A stretch of 64,000 nucleotides of DNA from Ligilactobacillus apodemi DSM 16634 = JCM 16172. Its GTDB lineage: Bacteria; Bacillota; Bacilli; Lactobacillales; Lactobacillaceae. Under the pieces are notes generated by a model that worked only from the letters and a program-made list of their open reading frames with translations, was not told the DNA's origin and did no database searches. The stretch covers positions 17,606 to 81,605 of the forward strand of contig NZ_AZFT01000030.1 in NCBI RefSeq assembly GCF_001434405.1. The letters are read 5' to 3'. The position numbers and the translations under genes are program-made. This document shows, piece after piece, positions 43,295 to 52,987 of this stretch (positions are counted from its first letter, which is position 1; each line of letters starts with the position of its first letter).

Positions 43295-44407
43295 CTAAGC
43301 ATCCATTTTTTTAAGGGAAATGTTAAACATCGGCTTGTGGGCACTTTCAAATTTTTGCAAACATTGTACTAGGGCTTTGACACCTTCAAGTGGAAAGGCA
43401 TTATACATACTTGCCCGCATTCCTCCAGCTAAAACATGTCCCTTTAAATTCTTGAGGCCCATTTCATCAGCTTGAGCGATAAATTTTGCATCTAACGTCT
43501 TATCCCCGGTCGTAAAGGGCACATTTGTCAAAGAACGATCTGCTTGATTTGCCGTAGCGTAGAAAAGCTTTGAATTGTCTAACATGTCGTACAAAATGCC
43601 TGTTTTTTCTTCGTTTTGAGCTTGCATTTGCTTTACGCCACCTTGTTGTTTGAGCCACTTAAAAACTAAGCCGGCCGCATAGATCGGAAAGACTGGAGGC
43701 GTATTTAAATTTGAATCTTCCTTGATCAGTTTGACATAATCCAACATTGAAGGCAGATCTTGGTCTTGGTCAAGTAAATCTTCTTTAACGACTACTAGCG
43801 TTAAGCCAGCCGGTCCGATATTTTTTTGCGCACTAGCATACAACAAGCCATACTTAGAAACGTCATGTTGATAGCCTAAAATATTTGAAGAAATATCACC
43901 GACAACCGTTTGCCCGCCTAAGTCAGGTAATTTTCGATACATCGTTCCTTCAATCGTGTTATTGATCGTTAAATGAACGTAATCATATTCTTTTTCGAGT
44001 TTTATGTCATGTGGCAATGTCGTATAGTTACTCTTCTTGCCTGTGGCCACCACATCAACTTTTCTATCGGTCAATAAATGCGCATCATCAATTGCTGTTT
44101 GTGACCAATGTCCCGTATCAATAAAGGCGATTTGCTTGGTCTTACGTGCTAAATTTAACGGAACGGTCGTAAATTGAAGTGAAGCTCCCCCTTGTAAAAA
44201 TAAGATCTTGTAGCCAGCAGGGATCGCCAAAAGATCACGAAAATCATTTTTGGCCTCTTGAAACATTTCCGCATATAGCTCAGAGCGGTGACTGATTTCC
44301 ATCACGCTCATCTCACTATTTTTATATGAGACCAATTCTTTTTGGATCTGCGCCACTACTTCAGGGGGCATCATAGCTGGGCCAGCAGAAAAATTGTAAA
44401 CTACCAA
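43295..44407 (-). CDS. serC: Phosphoserine aminotransferase
   Basis: A PLP-dependent class V aminotransferase converting 3-phosphohydroxypyruvate to phosphoserine in serine synthesis. Start NFSAGPAMMP, GGASLQFTTVPLNL and the PLP Lys in SAQKNIGPAGLTLVVV. TTG 44407 is taken as start because AGAAGG lies 7 bp upstream and it gives the usual VVYNFSAGP N-terminus; ATG 44425 is upstream of the ribosome binding site. No serA or serB lies adjacent, so the pathway must be completed elsewhere or this enzyme serves pyridoxal synthesis. Confidence 0.92.
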   Translation of the reverse strand: MVVYNFSAGPAMMPPEVVAQIQKELVSYKNSEMSVMEISHRSELYAEMFQEAKNDFRDLLAIPAGYKILFLQGGASLQFTTVPLNLARKTKQIAFIDTGHWSQTAIDDAHLLTDRKVDVVATGKKSNYTTLPHDIKLEKEYDYVHLTINNTIEGTMYRKLPDLGGQTVVGDISSNILGYQHDVSKYGLLYASAQKNIGPAGLTLVVVKEDLLDQDQDLPSMLDYVKLIKEDSNLNTPPVFPIYAAGLVFKWLKQQGGVKQMQAQNEEKTGILYDMLDNSKLFYATANQADRSLTNVPFTTGDKTLDAKFIAQADEMGLKNLKGHVLAGGMRASMYNAFPLEGVKALVQCLQKFESAHKPMFNISLKKMDA

Positions 44408-44659
44408 ATCATTACCTTCTTTCATTACCTAAAATTAGTATCATTTAATTATAAAGTTATTTAATTAGATAACAAAAGTCAATATAATCCCTGTTTTTAA
44501 AAAGATATTTAACCTTTTAGCTCACTTTTACATTAAAAATATTTAATGTAAACATTAATTAACGGTTATTTAATATGTTTGTAACAACATTTGCAGGCAT
44601 GTACCAAAATTATCAGCGAAACCTAAATAACTGTAACGCATTTACCATTTTGCATTTTT

Positions 44660-44676
44660 TGTAACATTTTTGTAAC
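44660..44676 (+). promoter_or_regulatory. WalR (YycF) box upstream of peptidoglycan hydrolase
   Basis: TGTAAC-N5-TGTAAC matches the WalR consensus TGTWAH-N5-TGTWAH exactly. It lies about 270 bp before the LysM-NlpC/P60 gene. WalRK controls cell-wall hydrolases in Firmicutes. Confidence 0.55.
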
Positions 44677-44849
44677 AACAAAAGTAATTTAGTGCTTTAT
44701 CTGAATAAAAAATATGGCGATTTTTCCTTGCTATAGCAGGCTTAAATTATATTTCAAGAGGTTTACCAAATCTTAACATTTTAATTTTCCCCTATATTTT
44801 CAAGCCTTATCCGCTCTTTGTTACAAATCGTGGTAAAATGTAATCTTTT

Positions 44850-44865
44850 TTGCATTAGGTTGCAA
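44850..44865. promoter_or_regulatory. LacI-operator-like element upstream of LysM hydrolase
   Basis: TTGCATTAGGTTGCAA resembles the operator at 52988 (TTGCAATCGGTTGCAA), and the flanking bases (T-rich before, TATAAAT-like after) are also alike. It lacks the central CG, which weakens the case. Confidence 0.3.
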
Positions 44866-44948
44866 TATAAATGGATTAAAATAAATGTATCAGTCGAATT
44901 GAAGTTAGTCGTTATATTTTAAAAATATTTTAGGAGTGAAATTTTATT

Positions 44949-46349
44949 TTGAAACATACAGCAAAAAACATCTTAGTCGGTACAATCGGAGCAGCAGGTT
45001 TATTCTTAGCATCTACAGCTACAGCAAATGCCGACACAACACATACAGTTGCTAAAAACGATACAGTTTGGGATCTTTCTCAAAAATACGGTGTTTCGAT
45101 CCAATCCATCGAAAAATTAAACAACATTGACCAAAACACACACTTGATCGTGACAGGTCAAACTTTGAAAGTTCCAGCAAGCAACTCTTCTACAGAAAAT
45201 ACTTCTAGCGAAGAAAACACATCTGCTGACACAGAAAACACAACTGACGTAACTGTACAATCTGGTGATACTCTTTGGGATTTAGCTCAAAAATATGGTA
45301 CAACAGTTGCAAAATTACGTGAATTGAATGGTTTATCTGCTGATACAACTCTTATCTACCCAGGTAAGGTATTGAAGGTCAACGGTACAGCTCAAGCTAC
45401 ACAAAGCACAACAACTGCTACAACTACAACAGCTGACCAAACAACAGCAGCTACAACACAAGACACAACTGCTCAAGATACAACAACTCAAGCTACACAA
45501 GATACAACAGCTCAACAAACAACACAAGAAACTCAAACACCACAAGTTACAGTTTCTGCAAATCACACAACTTACACAGTTCAAGCTGGCGACTCACTTT
45601 ACTCAATCGCTCAAGCTTACGGTGTAACGGTTGATTCTCTTCGTTCAGCTAACACTTTGGGTGCTACATTAGCAGTTGGTCAAACATTGACAATCAACGA
45701 TCCAACTAAGGATCCTTCTGCTACACAACAAGCTACACAAGACACAACAGCTCAAACACAAACAACACAACAAGCTGCTCAAGATACAACGGCTCAACAA
45801 ACACAACAACAACAAGCTACACAAAACACAACAACAACACAATCGCAACAAACACAACAAGCTGCTCAAAGCACAACAACAACACAATCACAACAAACAC
45901 AACAAGCTGCTCAAAGTACAACAACAACACAATCACAACAAACACAAGCTACACAAAGTACACAACAAACTACTACAACTACAACAGCTTCATCTGTTAG
46001 CGGTAGTGCAATCGCAGCATATGCGCAAACATTTATCGGTGTTCCTTACGTTTGGGGTGGTACAACACCATCAGGCTTTGACTGCTCAGGTTTAACACAA
46101 TACGTTTACGCACACTTTGGTAAGCAAATTGGTCGTAACACAATTGCCCAAGAATCAGCTGGTACACGTATCCCTGTAAGCCAAGCACAAGTTGGTGACT
46201 TATTATTCTGGGGTTCGGCAGGTTCAACATACCACGTAGCTATCTACTTAGGTGGTAACAGCTACATCGCTGCTCCAGAACCAGGTCAATCAGTCAAGGT
46301 TGGTAACATGGCTTACTTCATGCCATCATTTGCGGTACACGTAAACTAA
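44949..46349 (+). CDS. Secreted LysM - NlpC/P60 peptidoglycan endopeptidase
   Basis: This 466-residue secreted hydrolase has a signal peptide (1-28, ending ATANAD), three LysM domains (31-76, 101-144, 207-250), Thr/Gln-rich linkers (about 150-200 and 254-350) and a C-terminal NlpC/P60 domain (352-466) with catalytic Cys 379 (DCSGLT) and His 429 (YHVAIY). It should bind peptidoglycan and cut D-Glu-diamino acid bonds. TTG 44949 with GGAGTGA upstream is the only sensible start. Repeated QSQQTQQAAQS units make the linker prone to length change. A WalR box lies upstream. Confidence 0.92.
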   Translation: MKHTAKNILVGTIGAAGLFLASTATANADTTHTVAKNDTVWDLSQKYGVSIQSIEKLNNIDQNTHLIVTGQTLKVPASNSSTENTSSEENTSADTENTTDVTVQSGDTLWDLAQKYGTTVAKLRELNGLSADTTLIYPGKVLKVNGTAQATQSTTTATTTTADQTTAATTQDTTAQDTTTQATQDTTAQQTTQETQTPQVTVSANHTTYTVQAGDSLYSIAQAYGVTVDSLRSANTLGATLAVGQTLTINDPTKDPSATQQATQDTTAQTQTTQQAAQDTTAQQTQQQQATQNTTTTQSQQTQQAAQSTTTTQSQQTQQAAQSTTTTQSQQTQATQSTQQTTTTTTASSVSGSAIAAYAQTFIGVPYVWGGTTPSGFDCSGLTQYVYAHFGKQIGRNTIAQESAGTRIPVSQAQVGDLLFWGSAGSTYHVAIYLGGNSYIAAPEPGQSVKVGNMAYFMPSFAVHVN

Positions 46350-46398
46350 TTTACTTAGGTTAAATTCTTTATTGACCGCTAGATTTAGATAATTATTT

Positions 46399-46442
46399 AA
46401 AAGACCCTGAAATGGCTTAAGCCTATATTTCAGGGTCTTTTT
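46399..46442 (+). terminator. Terminator after LysM hydrolase
   Basis: AAAAGACCCTGAAAT and ATTTCAGGGTCTTTT form a 15-bp stem with T run. Confidence 0.92.
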
Positions 46443-46493
46443 TACGCTCTTGAAATTTCTCTAAGTGCTTTTCTAGCGTATATAAGTCAATAA

Positions 46494-46541
46494 AAAAGAA
46501 GCTGTAAGTTTGTAGCAAAACTTATGGCTTCTCTTTTTTTA
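46494..46541 (-). terminator. Terminator of the GH13 operon
   Basis: AAAAAAGAAGC and GCTTCtcTTTTTTT with inner TAAGTTT/AAACTTA; usable on both strands, at the minus-strand operon's end. Confidence 0.85.
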
Positions 46542-46545
46542 TAGT

Positions 46546-48315
46546 TTACAATTCAACGATTGCAAAGCCATACTGACCTAAACGACTATCGCCTTCAACT
46601 AAATTTTGTCCTAATAATAATTTACACTTCGGTGGTAACACGATCTTAATGCTTCCATAGCCTAAGTTAAAGAGTGCAAAGATGCGAGTAGAGCCTAATT
46701 TGCGACTAAAGCTCAAGTAAGAATGCTTGTTACTGCATTGTCCCCATTCAAAGGTCCCTTCACTTAAAACTCGGTTGTATTTATGCCGAGTAGCGACTAA
46801 GGTCTTGATAAATCTTTGCATCTCATCACTACGCTTGTTATCTTTCCATGACATGCAAGGCTGTAAAGCCGGTTCATCGCCGTCAGCCAAGCCTTTTTCA
46901 GTTCCATACAAAATACTTGGTGATTCAGATTGCATAAACATGAAGGTCAAGATCGCACGTAACAATGGTAAATTATTCGAACTTTTAGCCAAGATCCGTT
47001 TAGTCTGTGGACTATCGGCTGCTAAAAGTGAGGCTGATAATTCACTGATCTTAGCACGTAATTGATGCTCATTTAAGGCATACGCTAATTCAGTTGGAGG
47101 TACACTACGTTCAATAAATGTCCGTTCGACTAATTCACGCACATCAATCGAATTATTCCCTGCAAAAACATTATCGTGCTCAGCTTTTTTCGCAATCGTA
47201 TTACCTAACAGGTAGATTTCAGGGTTGATTGCTTTGAGTGTTTCATTTAAATAACGTTTAAAGGCCACTGACATTTCGTTTGAATCTGCAATACTCCAAC
47301 CATCAATGCCAAAGTTTCTAGTCCAATAAGTTAAAATATCACCAAAATAGGCTTGAACTTCAGGATTATCTAAATTCACTTTTGGCATGTGCGGATTATT
47401 ATTTAATGCTTCATAGGTCAAACGCTCGGAATAATTAGGTGATTCACTTGGTAAATAACGCACCGGAAATTCATTGACCAAGAACCATTTCGCAAAGGTC
47501 GAACGTACGCCATACTTGCGGACATCTTGCCATTGTAACGAAAAATCATTTAAATGGTCGCACGTAATGTCTAACATGATCTTCATTCCACGTTGATGGA
47601 TCGCTTCGATCAATTCCTTGAATTTTTCCTTAGTCCCAAAGGCTGGATCGATCTCATAGTAATCGATCGTATCAAATTTATGATTAGAGTAGGCATCAAA
47701 CACCGGTGTGAGATAGATACCGTTAAAACCCATGTTTTGGATGTATTCTAAATTATCTAAGATCCCTTGCAGATCTCCACCAAAGAATTTGGCTTTTTCG
47801 GCTGGTTGTCCCCATTCTAAGAGATCTTTAGGGTCTTGGCGTTGATCACCATTGGAAAAACGATCGGGCATGATTCGATACCAGATCATACTTTTTGACC
47901 ATTTAGGCGCAGCCAAGCTTTCGTCTAAAACAAGATAAGGCGTCAAAAAGCCGGTGATCTCCTTAACTGCTTTAGGCGTATAGACTTGCATCAAATTGGC
48001 ATCATATAACAGTTCGTTTCCTTCACGATCAAGTAAATGAAAGGCATATTTTAATTTGCGTGACTTTGGGATCGGTAAAATAACGCTCCAAACATCGTAA
48101 GTTCCATTTTGCAAGCGTTTGTTCATTTCCAGGGTCTCGTACTCCCATTCACTTTCTTTACCTGAATTAGCAAGTAACATTTGGGGCGCACCGAAAATCA
48201 CCCGCACGCGGGTAATATCACGGTGTTTGGTCTTCAATTGAAGCTGATAGTGATTATTATCCGCCATACACGCCATTTCACTTGCGGGGCGGTGATAAAT
48301 TGCCGATCTTTCCAT
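46546..48315 (-). CDS. GH13 family protein lacking all three catalytic residues (pseudoenzyme)
   Basis: This 589-residue protein aligns end to end with the GH13 enzyme at 49492-51252 (same N-terminal MExSAxYHRPxSEMA and FFGGDLQGI, NHKxDTIDYxEIDP). At the active site it differs: the nucleophile segment RLDVANE is SIADSNE (Ala 343), the acid/base GEVW is GNTI (Asn 372), and the stabiliser THD is SPQ (Gln 437). It therefore cannot act by the GH13 mechanism. The frame is full length and uninterrupted, implying selection for another role such as glucan binding or regulation of a partner. It is the last gene of the operon, 160 bp after the DyP peroxidase. Confidence 0.85.
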   Translation of the reverse strand: MERSAIYHRPASEMACMADNNHYQLQLKTKHRDITRVRVIFGAPQMLLANSGKESEWEYETLEMNKRLQNGTYDVWSVILPIPKSRKLKYAFHLLDREGNELLYDANLMQVYTPKAVKEITGFLTPYLVLDESLAAPKWSKSMIWYRIMPDRFSNGDQRQDPKDLLEWGQPAEKAKFFGGDLQGILDNLEYIQNMGFNGIYLTPVFDAYSNHKFDTIDYYEIDPAFGTKEKFKELIEAIHQRGMKIMLDITCDHLNDFSLQWQDVRKYGVRSTFAKWFLVNEFPVRYLPSESPNYSERLTYEALNNNPHMPKVNLDNPEVQAYFGDILTYWTRNFGIDGWSIADSNEMSVAFKRYLNETLKAINPEIYLLGNTIAKKAEHDNVFAGNNSIDVRELVERTFIERSVPPTELAYALNEHQLRAKISELSASLLAADSPQTKRILAKSSNNLPLLRAILTFMFMQSESPSILYGTEKGLADGDEPALQPCMSWKDNKRSDEMQRFIKTLVATRHKYNRVLSEGTFEWGQCSNKHSYLSFSRKLGSTRIFALFNLGYGSIKIVLPPKCKLLLGQNLVEGDSRLGQYGFAIVEL

Positions 48316-48475
48316 GTAAACCTTCCTTACTTAAAAGAATATTTACTATTATTATAGCTCAATTAGAGCGCAACCTACAAACCCTTTGCGAACAACATTT
48401 TTCTGCTCGAAGATAGTATAAAAGGCCACTCACAAGCACCGTGAGTAGCCTTTAACTTAACTAGATAAATTTTAA

Positions 48476-49423
48476 TTATGCAGTATATTCACCATCAGCA
48501 ATTTTATTTAAGACGGTTTTAGAAGGGATAAAGAAGCTTTGCCCCGATAAGATCTTAGAAAATGACAACAAAAAGTCATCACCAGCAAGCATTGATTGTA
48601 ACATCAGCTTCGTTACTTTCCAATGACGAGCATAACCAATAAAGTACGTCCCCGTCTTACCCGAAGCCGGTTCAGAATAAGGAACGTTCATCCGCACGAT
48701 TTTTTGTTCTTCCCCGTCGATTTCGACTTTTGATACAACGTTATGCGCATTTTTGAATTTTTCTTCATCTTCTAGTTCAAGGTCATTGAATTTTTGGCGT
48801 CCGATCGCTTTTTCTTGATCTTCGGTCTTTAATTTATTCCAAAAATTCATATTATGCGACCATTTTTGCGCAAATGCGTATGATCCATTGATAAATTCGG
48901 GATCTTCATCACCTACGATCGCATATTGTGAGGCTAATTCTGTTTCAGGGGCCTCGGTCCCATCAATAAAGCCCACGATCGCACGCCCTTCAAAGTAACG
49001 AAAGCCCTTAGTTTCATCAACAACAGTCGTAATATCGCGTAAGAATAACATAAACTGACTCATTGCTTCATAAACGACGGCTTCATCATTAGCACGAATG
49101 TGAAAGAAAAGATCCCCCTTAGTAGCGGGCATTTCGTAAGTATCACCCTTGAGCGTTTCGTAAGGTTCTAATTCCTTTGGTTTAGGTGCATTAGGAAAAA
49201 GATAATCCCACGCTTCACTACTAAAGCCAAAAGAAGCACGCAAATAACCGTCCTTATCACGAATATGCAACGATCTTAAAATTGCTTGGTAGCGGTCAGC
49301 AAAAGCCGTGATAACTTCTTGTTCATGCTTACGGTCTTTTCTGTTCAATTCTAAAACCGTAAATTGAACGTGTTGTCCGGCATCTTTCCACACATCTTGT
49401 GCAAGTTCTGGTTTAACTGTCAT
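48476..49423 (-). CDS. DyP-type heme peroxidase
   Basis: This 315-residue protein carries the DyP signature GFIDGTEAPE (catalytic Asp and the GxxDG motif) in the middle, followed by FINGSYAFAQKWSHNMNFWNKL and a C-terminal GKTGTYFIGYARHW region with proximal His candidates. Such cytoplasmic DyP enzymes use heme and peroxide. ATG 49423 is chosen because GAGGGGGA precedes it. It lies between two GH13 genes, an odd setting for a peroxidase; whether it shares their transcript is likely from spacing (68 bp) but not shown. Confidence 0.85.
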   Translation of the reverse strand: MTVKPELAQDVWKDAGQHVQFTVLELNRKDRKHEQEVITAFADRYQAILRSLHIRDKDGYLRASFGFSSEAWDYLFPNAPKPKELEPYETLKGDTYEMPATKGDLFFHIRANDEAVVYEAMSQFMLFLRDITTVVDETKGFRYFEGRAIVGFIDGTEAPETELASQYAIVGDEDPEFINGSYAFAQKWSHNMNFWNKLKTEDQEKAIGRQKFNDLELEDEEKFKNAHNVVSKVEIDGEEQKIVRMNVPYSEPASGKTGTYFIGYARHWKVTKLMLQSMLAGDDFLLSFSKILSGQSFFIPSKTVLNKIADGEYTA

Positions 49424-49491
49424 CAGTAATTCCCCCTCATAGTTTCGTCTTAATTTTAGACCTTCCACTATTTTTCCACAAGAATTAGCGC

Positions 49492-51252
49492 TTAGCTACG
49501 AAAAATTGCAAAGCCATTTTGAGCTAATTTATCTTCCGTCAAATTTTGGGCTAACAATAATTTGCCTTCTTGTGGGCAGGTATGGGCTGTTTTTCCTAAG
49601 TTAAAGTAGGCACTGACCGTCGCGTTGCCTTCTTTTCGGACAAGTTTACACCAGCGTTTTTCATCATCGACTTCCCAAGTATACGTACCATAACTTAAAA
49701 TGTGTTGTTCTGTTTTACGTAACTCGATCAAAGATTTCATAAAACTTAACATGTTTTGATCTTGCCGGTCTGTTTCCCAGATCATGCAAGCACGACACGC
49801 CGGATCAAGGCCACCAGTCATCCCGATTTCGGTTCCATAGTAAATGCATGGCGCACCAATTTGTAAAAACATCATCGTTAAAACAAGGCGGGCAAGCTCT
49901 TTGTTACCTTCACATAACGTCAATAAGCGCGCTGTATCATGGGTATCCATCGAATTTAACATGACTTGATTTGTCGGAGTGCGATAAAGCATCAACTGTT
50001 CATTTAAACGTGAGACCATGTCACTTAGGGAAATATTTTTAAAAATCAACCCGTCGCTCAAAGTTTCAGTAAAGGGATAATTCATCGCCCCGTCAAATTC
50101 ATGCTCATTGACCCAACTTTGGGCGTTATGCCAAACTTCACCTAAAACGTAGAAGTCTTGTTTTAAATGATGGGTCAAAGAATAAAATTGCCGCCAGAAA
50201 TGATGGTCGATCTCATTTGCCACGTCAAGTCGCCAAGCATCAATATCAAATTGTTTAATCCAGTAAGTAGCGATCTCATAAAGATAATTTTGCACTTCGC
50301 GTGAAGCAGTATTTAATTTAGGCATATGTGGCGTGTTCGCAAACACTTCATAAGTCAGATCGTTAGCGACTTCATCGTTATCGGTCTTAGTATAGCTGAC
50401 CGGAAACTCATTGATATGAAACCACGAAGCAAAGCGCGATTCTCTTCCATAGGTCATCACATCTTGCCATTGCATCGAAAAATCACCTAAATGGTTAAAG
50501 ACCGCATCTAGCATGATCCGCATCCCCCGTTTATGGGCTTCATCAACTAAACGTTTGAAGGTTTTTTTGTCACCAAAATGAGGATCGATCTCAAAATAAT
50601 CGATCGTATCGTACTTATGATTGGAATGTGCCGTAAAGATCGGGCATAAATACAAACCGTTGATGCCCAAATCGACTAAGTAGTCCAATTTATCAATGAT
50701 TCCTTGCAAGTCACCCCCAAAGAAGTTTTGGCGCGTTGGAGCTTGACTGTCCCAAGGTAAAACATCTTCAGGATCATTTTTAGGATCGCCGTTAGCAAAG
50801 CGTTCCGGAAAAATCTGGTACCACACGGTCTCTTTGACCCATTCTGGTGGATCGATCCGATCGATCTCATGTAAATAAGGCATCCGAAAGCCCGTCAAAG
50901 TTGCTAAACTATTCGGGTCAGCTAAAACGATTTTACGATCATCGTAAAGCCACCGTACTCCTTTTTTATCGGTGAGTTTAAACGCGTATTGCAAGCGATT
51001 GAGCTTTACTTTGACTTTAGCAATATAATAATCGTGATATTTAGTCACATACGCTTTGTCCATCACTACCGTTGCATATTCCCAGGCACCGGCATCTTTT
51101 TCATTAGCCTTTTTCCCATATGGATCGCCATATAATAGCTCAACTTTGGCAATATCATCATGCTTTACTTTGAGACGGATCTCAAACGCCCCATTTTCCC
51201 CTAAATAAGCCATCTCGCTATCAGGTCGATGGTATACTGCTGAAACTTCCAT
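49492..51252 (-). CDS. GH13 neopullulanase / maltogenic amylase (cyclomaltodextrinase)
   Basis: A 586-residue GH13_20-type enzyme with an N-terminal beta domain (about 1-125), a catalytic barrel and a C-terminal beta domain. All catalytic residues are present: nucleophile Asp 343 (RLDVANE), acid/base Glu 372 (GEVW) and stabiliser Asp 439 (MDTHD). There is no signal peptide, so it acts on imported malto-oligosaccharides or cyclodextrins. It lies 14 bp after the alpha-glucosidase gene and is the intact paralogue of the dead copy at 46546. Confidence 0.9.
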   Translation of the reverse strand: MEVSAVYHRPDSEMAYLGENGAFEIRLKVKHDDIAKVELLYGDPYGKKANEKDAGAWEYATVVMDKAYVTKYHDYYIAKVKVKLNRLQYAFKLTDKKGVRWLYDDRKIVLADPNSLATLTGFRMPYLHEIDRIDPPEWVKETVWYQIFPERFANGDPKNDPEDVLPWDSQAPTRQNFFGGDLQGIIDKLDYLVDLGINGLYLCPIFTAHSNHKYDTIDYFEIDPHFGDKKTFKRLVDEAHKRGMRIMLDAVFNHLGDFSMQWQDVMTYGRESRFASWFHINEFPVSYTKTDNDEVANDLTYEVFANTPHMPKLNTASREVQNYLYEIATYWIKQFDIDAWRLDVANEIDHHFWRQFYSLTHHLKQDFYVLGEVWHNAQSWVNEHEFDGAMNYPFTETLSDGLIFKNISLSDMVSRLNEQLMLYRTPTNQVMLNSMDTHDTARLLTLCEGNKELARLVLTMMFLQIGAPCIYYGTEIGMTGGLDPACRACMIWETDRQDQNMLSFMKSLIELRKTEQHILSYGTYTWEVDDEKRWCKLVRKEGNATVSAYFNLGKTAHTCPQEGKLLLAQNLTEDKLAQNGFAIFRS

Positions 51253-51266
51253 TTTTTCTTTCCTCT

Positions 51267-52931
51267 CTATCGCTCTAAAACTAGGCTACCATAAGCCTTT
51301 AATTGGGCTGTTCCTGCCTTAACTCGGGCATTTTGCCCCAACAAAACTTTTTTGACTGGACCACATTTGAACTCTTGGGGGATCTCGCCTAAATTACAGA
51401 TTACCCACACTTCCTTTTGGTCTAAAATACGCCGGTAAACGTACAACTCAGCTGACGTATTTTCCAAGATAAAGCGTCCGTGAATAAAGATCTCTTGTTG
51501 TTTTAACTGCAAGATCCGCCGATAATACGCTAAGACACTACCCGGATCGATTTCTTGGTCGCACACACTGCGCGTCTTAGGTGAAGTCGCCCATTTCCAC
51601 GGTTGAACACTCGAAAAGCCCTGATATTTTGACTTATCAAATGGCAGTGGTAACCGGGCCGCCATTTTATGCGCTTTACTAGCACTAGCCAAGATCTGTT
51701 CTTTACTCCATCCCTTAGCTTGTGCTTGCTTAGCAAACTCGTTTATCTGTTGGTCTTCAAAATCACTGAGTTTTGTTAGCAACGCCGATTCCATCCCCAA
51801 TTCTTCGCCATAGTAAATGCAGGGGATCCCGCGTTGCAAATACATTAACGTCGCTAACATTTTAGCACAAGCATCTTTTTGCATCTTAGGATCAAAGCGC
51901 GTTAAGATCCGGGGCATATCGTGATTACTCCAATATAAGGTCGGAAAACTAACACCCTCTAAGCGCTTTTGCCACTCTAACATATTTGCCTTAAATCCGG
52001 TTAAATCTAACGGAAGGGGTTGTCCGATCCGCAATAAATCAGGGTCAAGACCTGTTTCATCTTCGGCAAAATACCGAAATGTCACAACTGTATCGCAACT
52101 CTTTTTTGGTGGCGTCGTGTAAGTCACCGCTAAATCAATATCGGCACTAGCTGCTTCCCCTAAAATAAAGATATCAGGCTTGATCTCATGTAACTGAGCA
52201 ATAAAGGCTTGCAGATGGGGTACGACCTGTGGCAAATTAGCATAAAACATCTCTGCAAGTTGCGGTTTGTCATCAGAGGCCAACATATCTTGCTCAAAAT
52301 CCGCTTTAACAATGTGAATAAACGCATCTAACCGAAAGCCATCGACACCATGATCTAGCCAAAATTTGGCGATCTTGACCATTTCTGTTTGGACTCTAGG
52401 CTCTTGCCAGTTTAAATCTGGCATTTCCTTTGCAAATAAATGAAAGTAATAGTTATTGTCAGCTAATGGATCTTTTTGCCAGACACTTCCGCCAAAAAAA
52501 GATGCCCAATTATTAGGAGGTCCCCCATTTTTCCCTTGATGCCACAAATAAAAATTACGATATTCACTTTCTTTGTCCTGTAGCGCTGCTTGAAACCACG
52601 GATGCTTTTCTGACGTGTGATTCATTACAAAATCTAAGATCACGTCTAGTCCACGATCATGAGCCTGTTTGACCAACTCATCAAAGTCGGCTAGCGTCCC
52701 TAATTTTTGATCGATCTGATAATAATCTGCAACATCATACCCATTATCCACTTGGGGAGAGACGTAGATCGGATTGAGCCATAAAGTATTTATCCCTAAA
52801 GCTTTTAAATAATCTAATTTTTGGGTAATTCCCCTAAGATCCCCGATCCCATCATTATTACTATCATTAAAACTTTTTGGATAGATCTGATAGACGATCC
52901 GTTCACTTGGCTTTATCGTTTTCACGCGCAT
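51267..52931 (-). CDS. GH13 alpha-glucosidase (oligo-1,6-glucosidase/dextran glucosidase type)
   Basis: A 554-residue cytoplasmic GH13_31-type enzyme: YQIYPKSFNDSNNDGIGDLRGI near the N-terminus is the family hallmark. Nucleophile in GFRLDAF, acid/base in LGEAAS and stabiliser in WSNHDMPR are all present. It releases glucose from the non-reducing end of short alpha-glucans, 1,6 or 1,4 specificity not decided. ATG 52931 follows AAAGGTGGG; GTG 52940 is an alternative within that site. First gene of the GH13 operon, behind a LacI-type operator at 52988. Confidence 0.9.
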   Translation of the reverse strand: MRVKTIKPSERIVYQIYPKSFNDSNNDGIGDLRGITQKLDYLKALGINTLWLNPIYVSPQVDNGYDVADYYQIDQKLGTLADFDELVKQAHDRGLDVILDFVMNHTSEKHPWFQAALQDKESEYRNFYLWHQGKNGGPPNNWASFFGGSVWQKDPLADNNYYFHLFAKEMPDLNWQEPRVQTEMVKIAKFWLDHGVDGFRLDAFIHIVKADFEQDMLASDDKPQLAEMFYANLPQVVPHLQAFIAQLHEIKPDIFILGEAASADIDLAVTYTTPPKKSCDTVVTFRYFAEDETGLDPDLLRIGQPLPLDLTGFKANMLEWQKRLEGVSFPTLYWSNHDMPRILTRFDPKMQKDACAKMLATLMYLQRGIPCIYYGEELGMESALLTKLSDFEDQQINEFAKQAQAKGWSKEQILASASKAHKMAARLPLPFDKSKYQGFSSVQPWKWATSPKTRSVCDQEIDPGSVLAYYRRILQLKQQEIFIHGRFILENTSAELYVYRRILDQKEVWVICNLGEIPQEFKCGPVKKVLLGQNARVKAGTAQLKAYGSLVLER

Positions 52932-52987
52932 ATTTCCCACCTTTCGTTATCCTCTCATAACCTAATCTTATAAAAAAATCAACCTTT

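Larger units (their letters stand above)
44408..44948. other. A+T-rich intergenic region, 540 bp
   Basis: No gene is supported. It contains a WalR-type box and a LacI-operator-like element listed separately, and a promoter for the LysM hydrolase is expected near 44820-44880. Confidence 0.6.

Noticed and set aside
45333..45887. Cys-rich minus-strand frames opposite the LysM hydrolase
   Set aside because: These are reverse-strand readings of the ACA/CAA-rich Thr/Gln linker, not genes.
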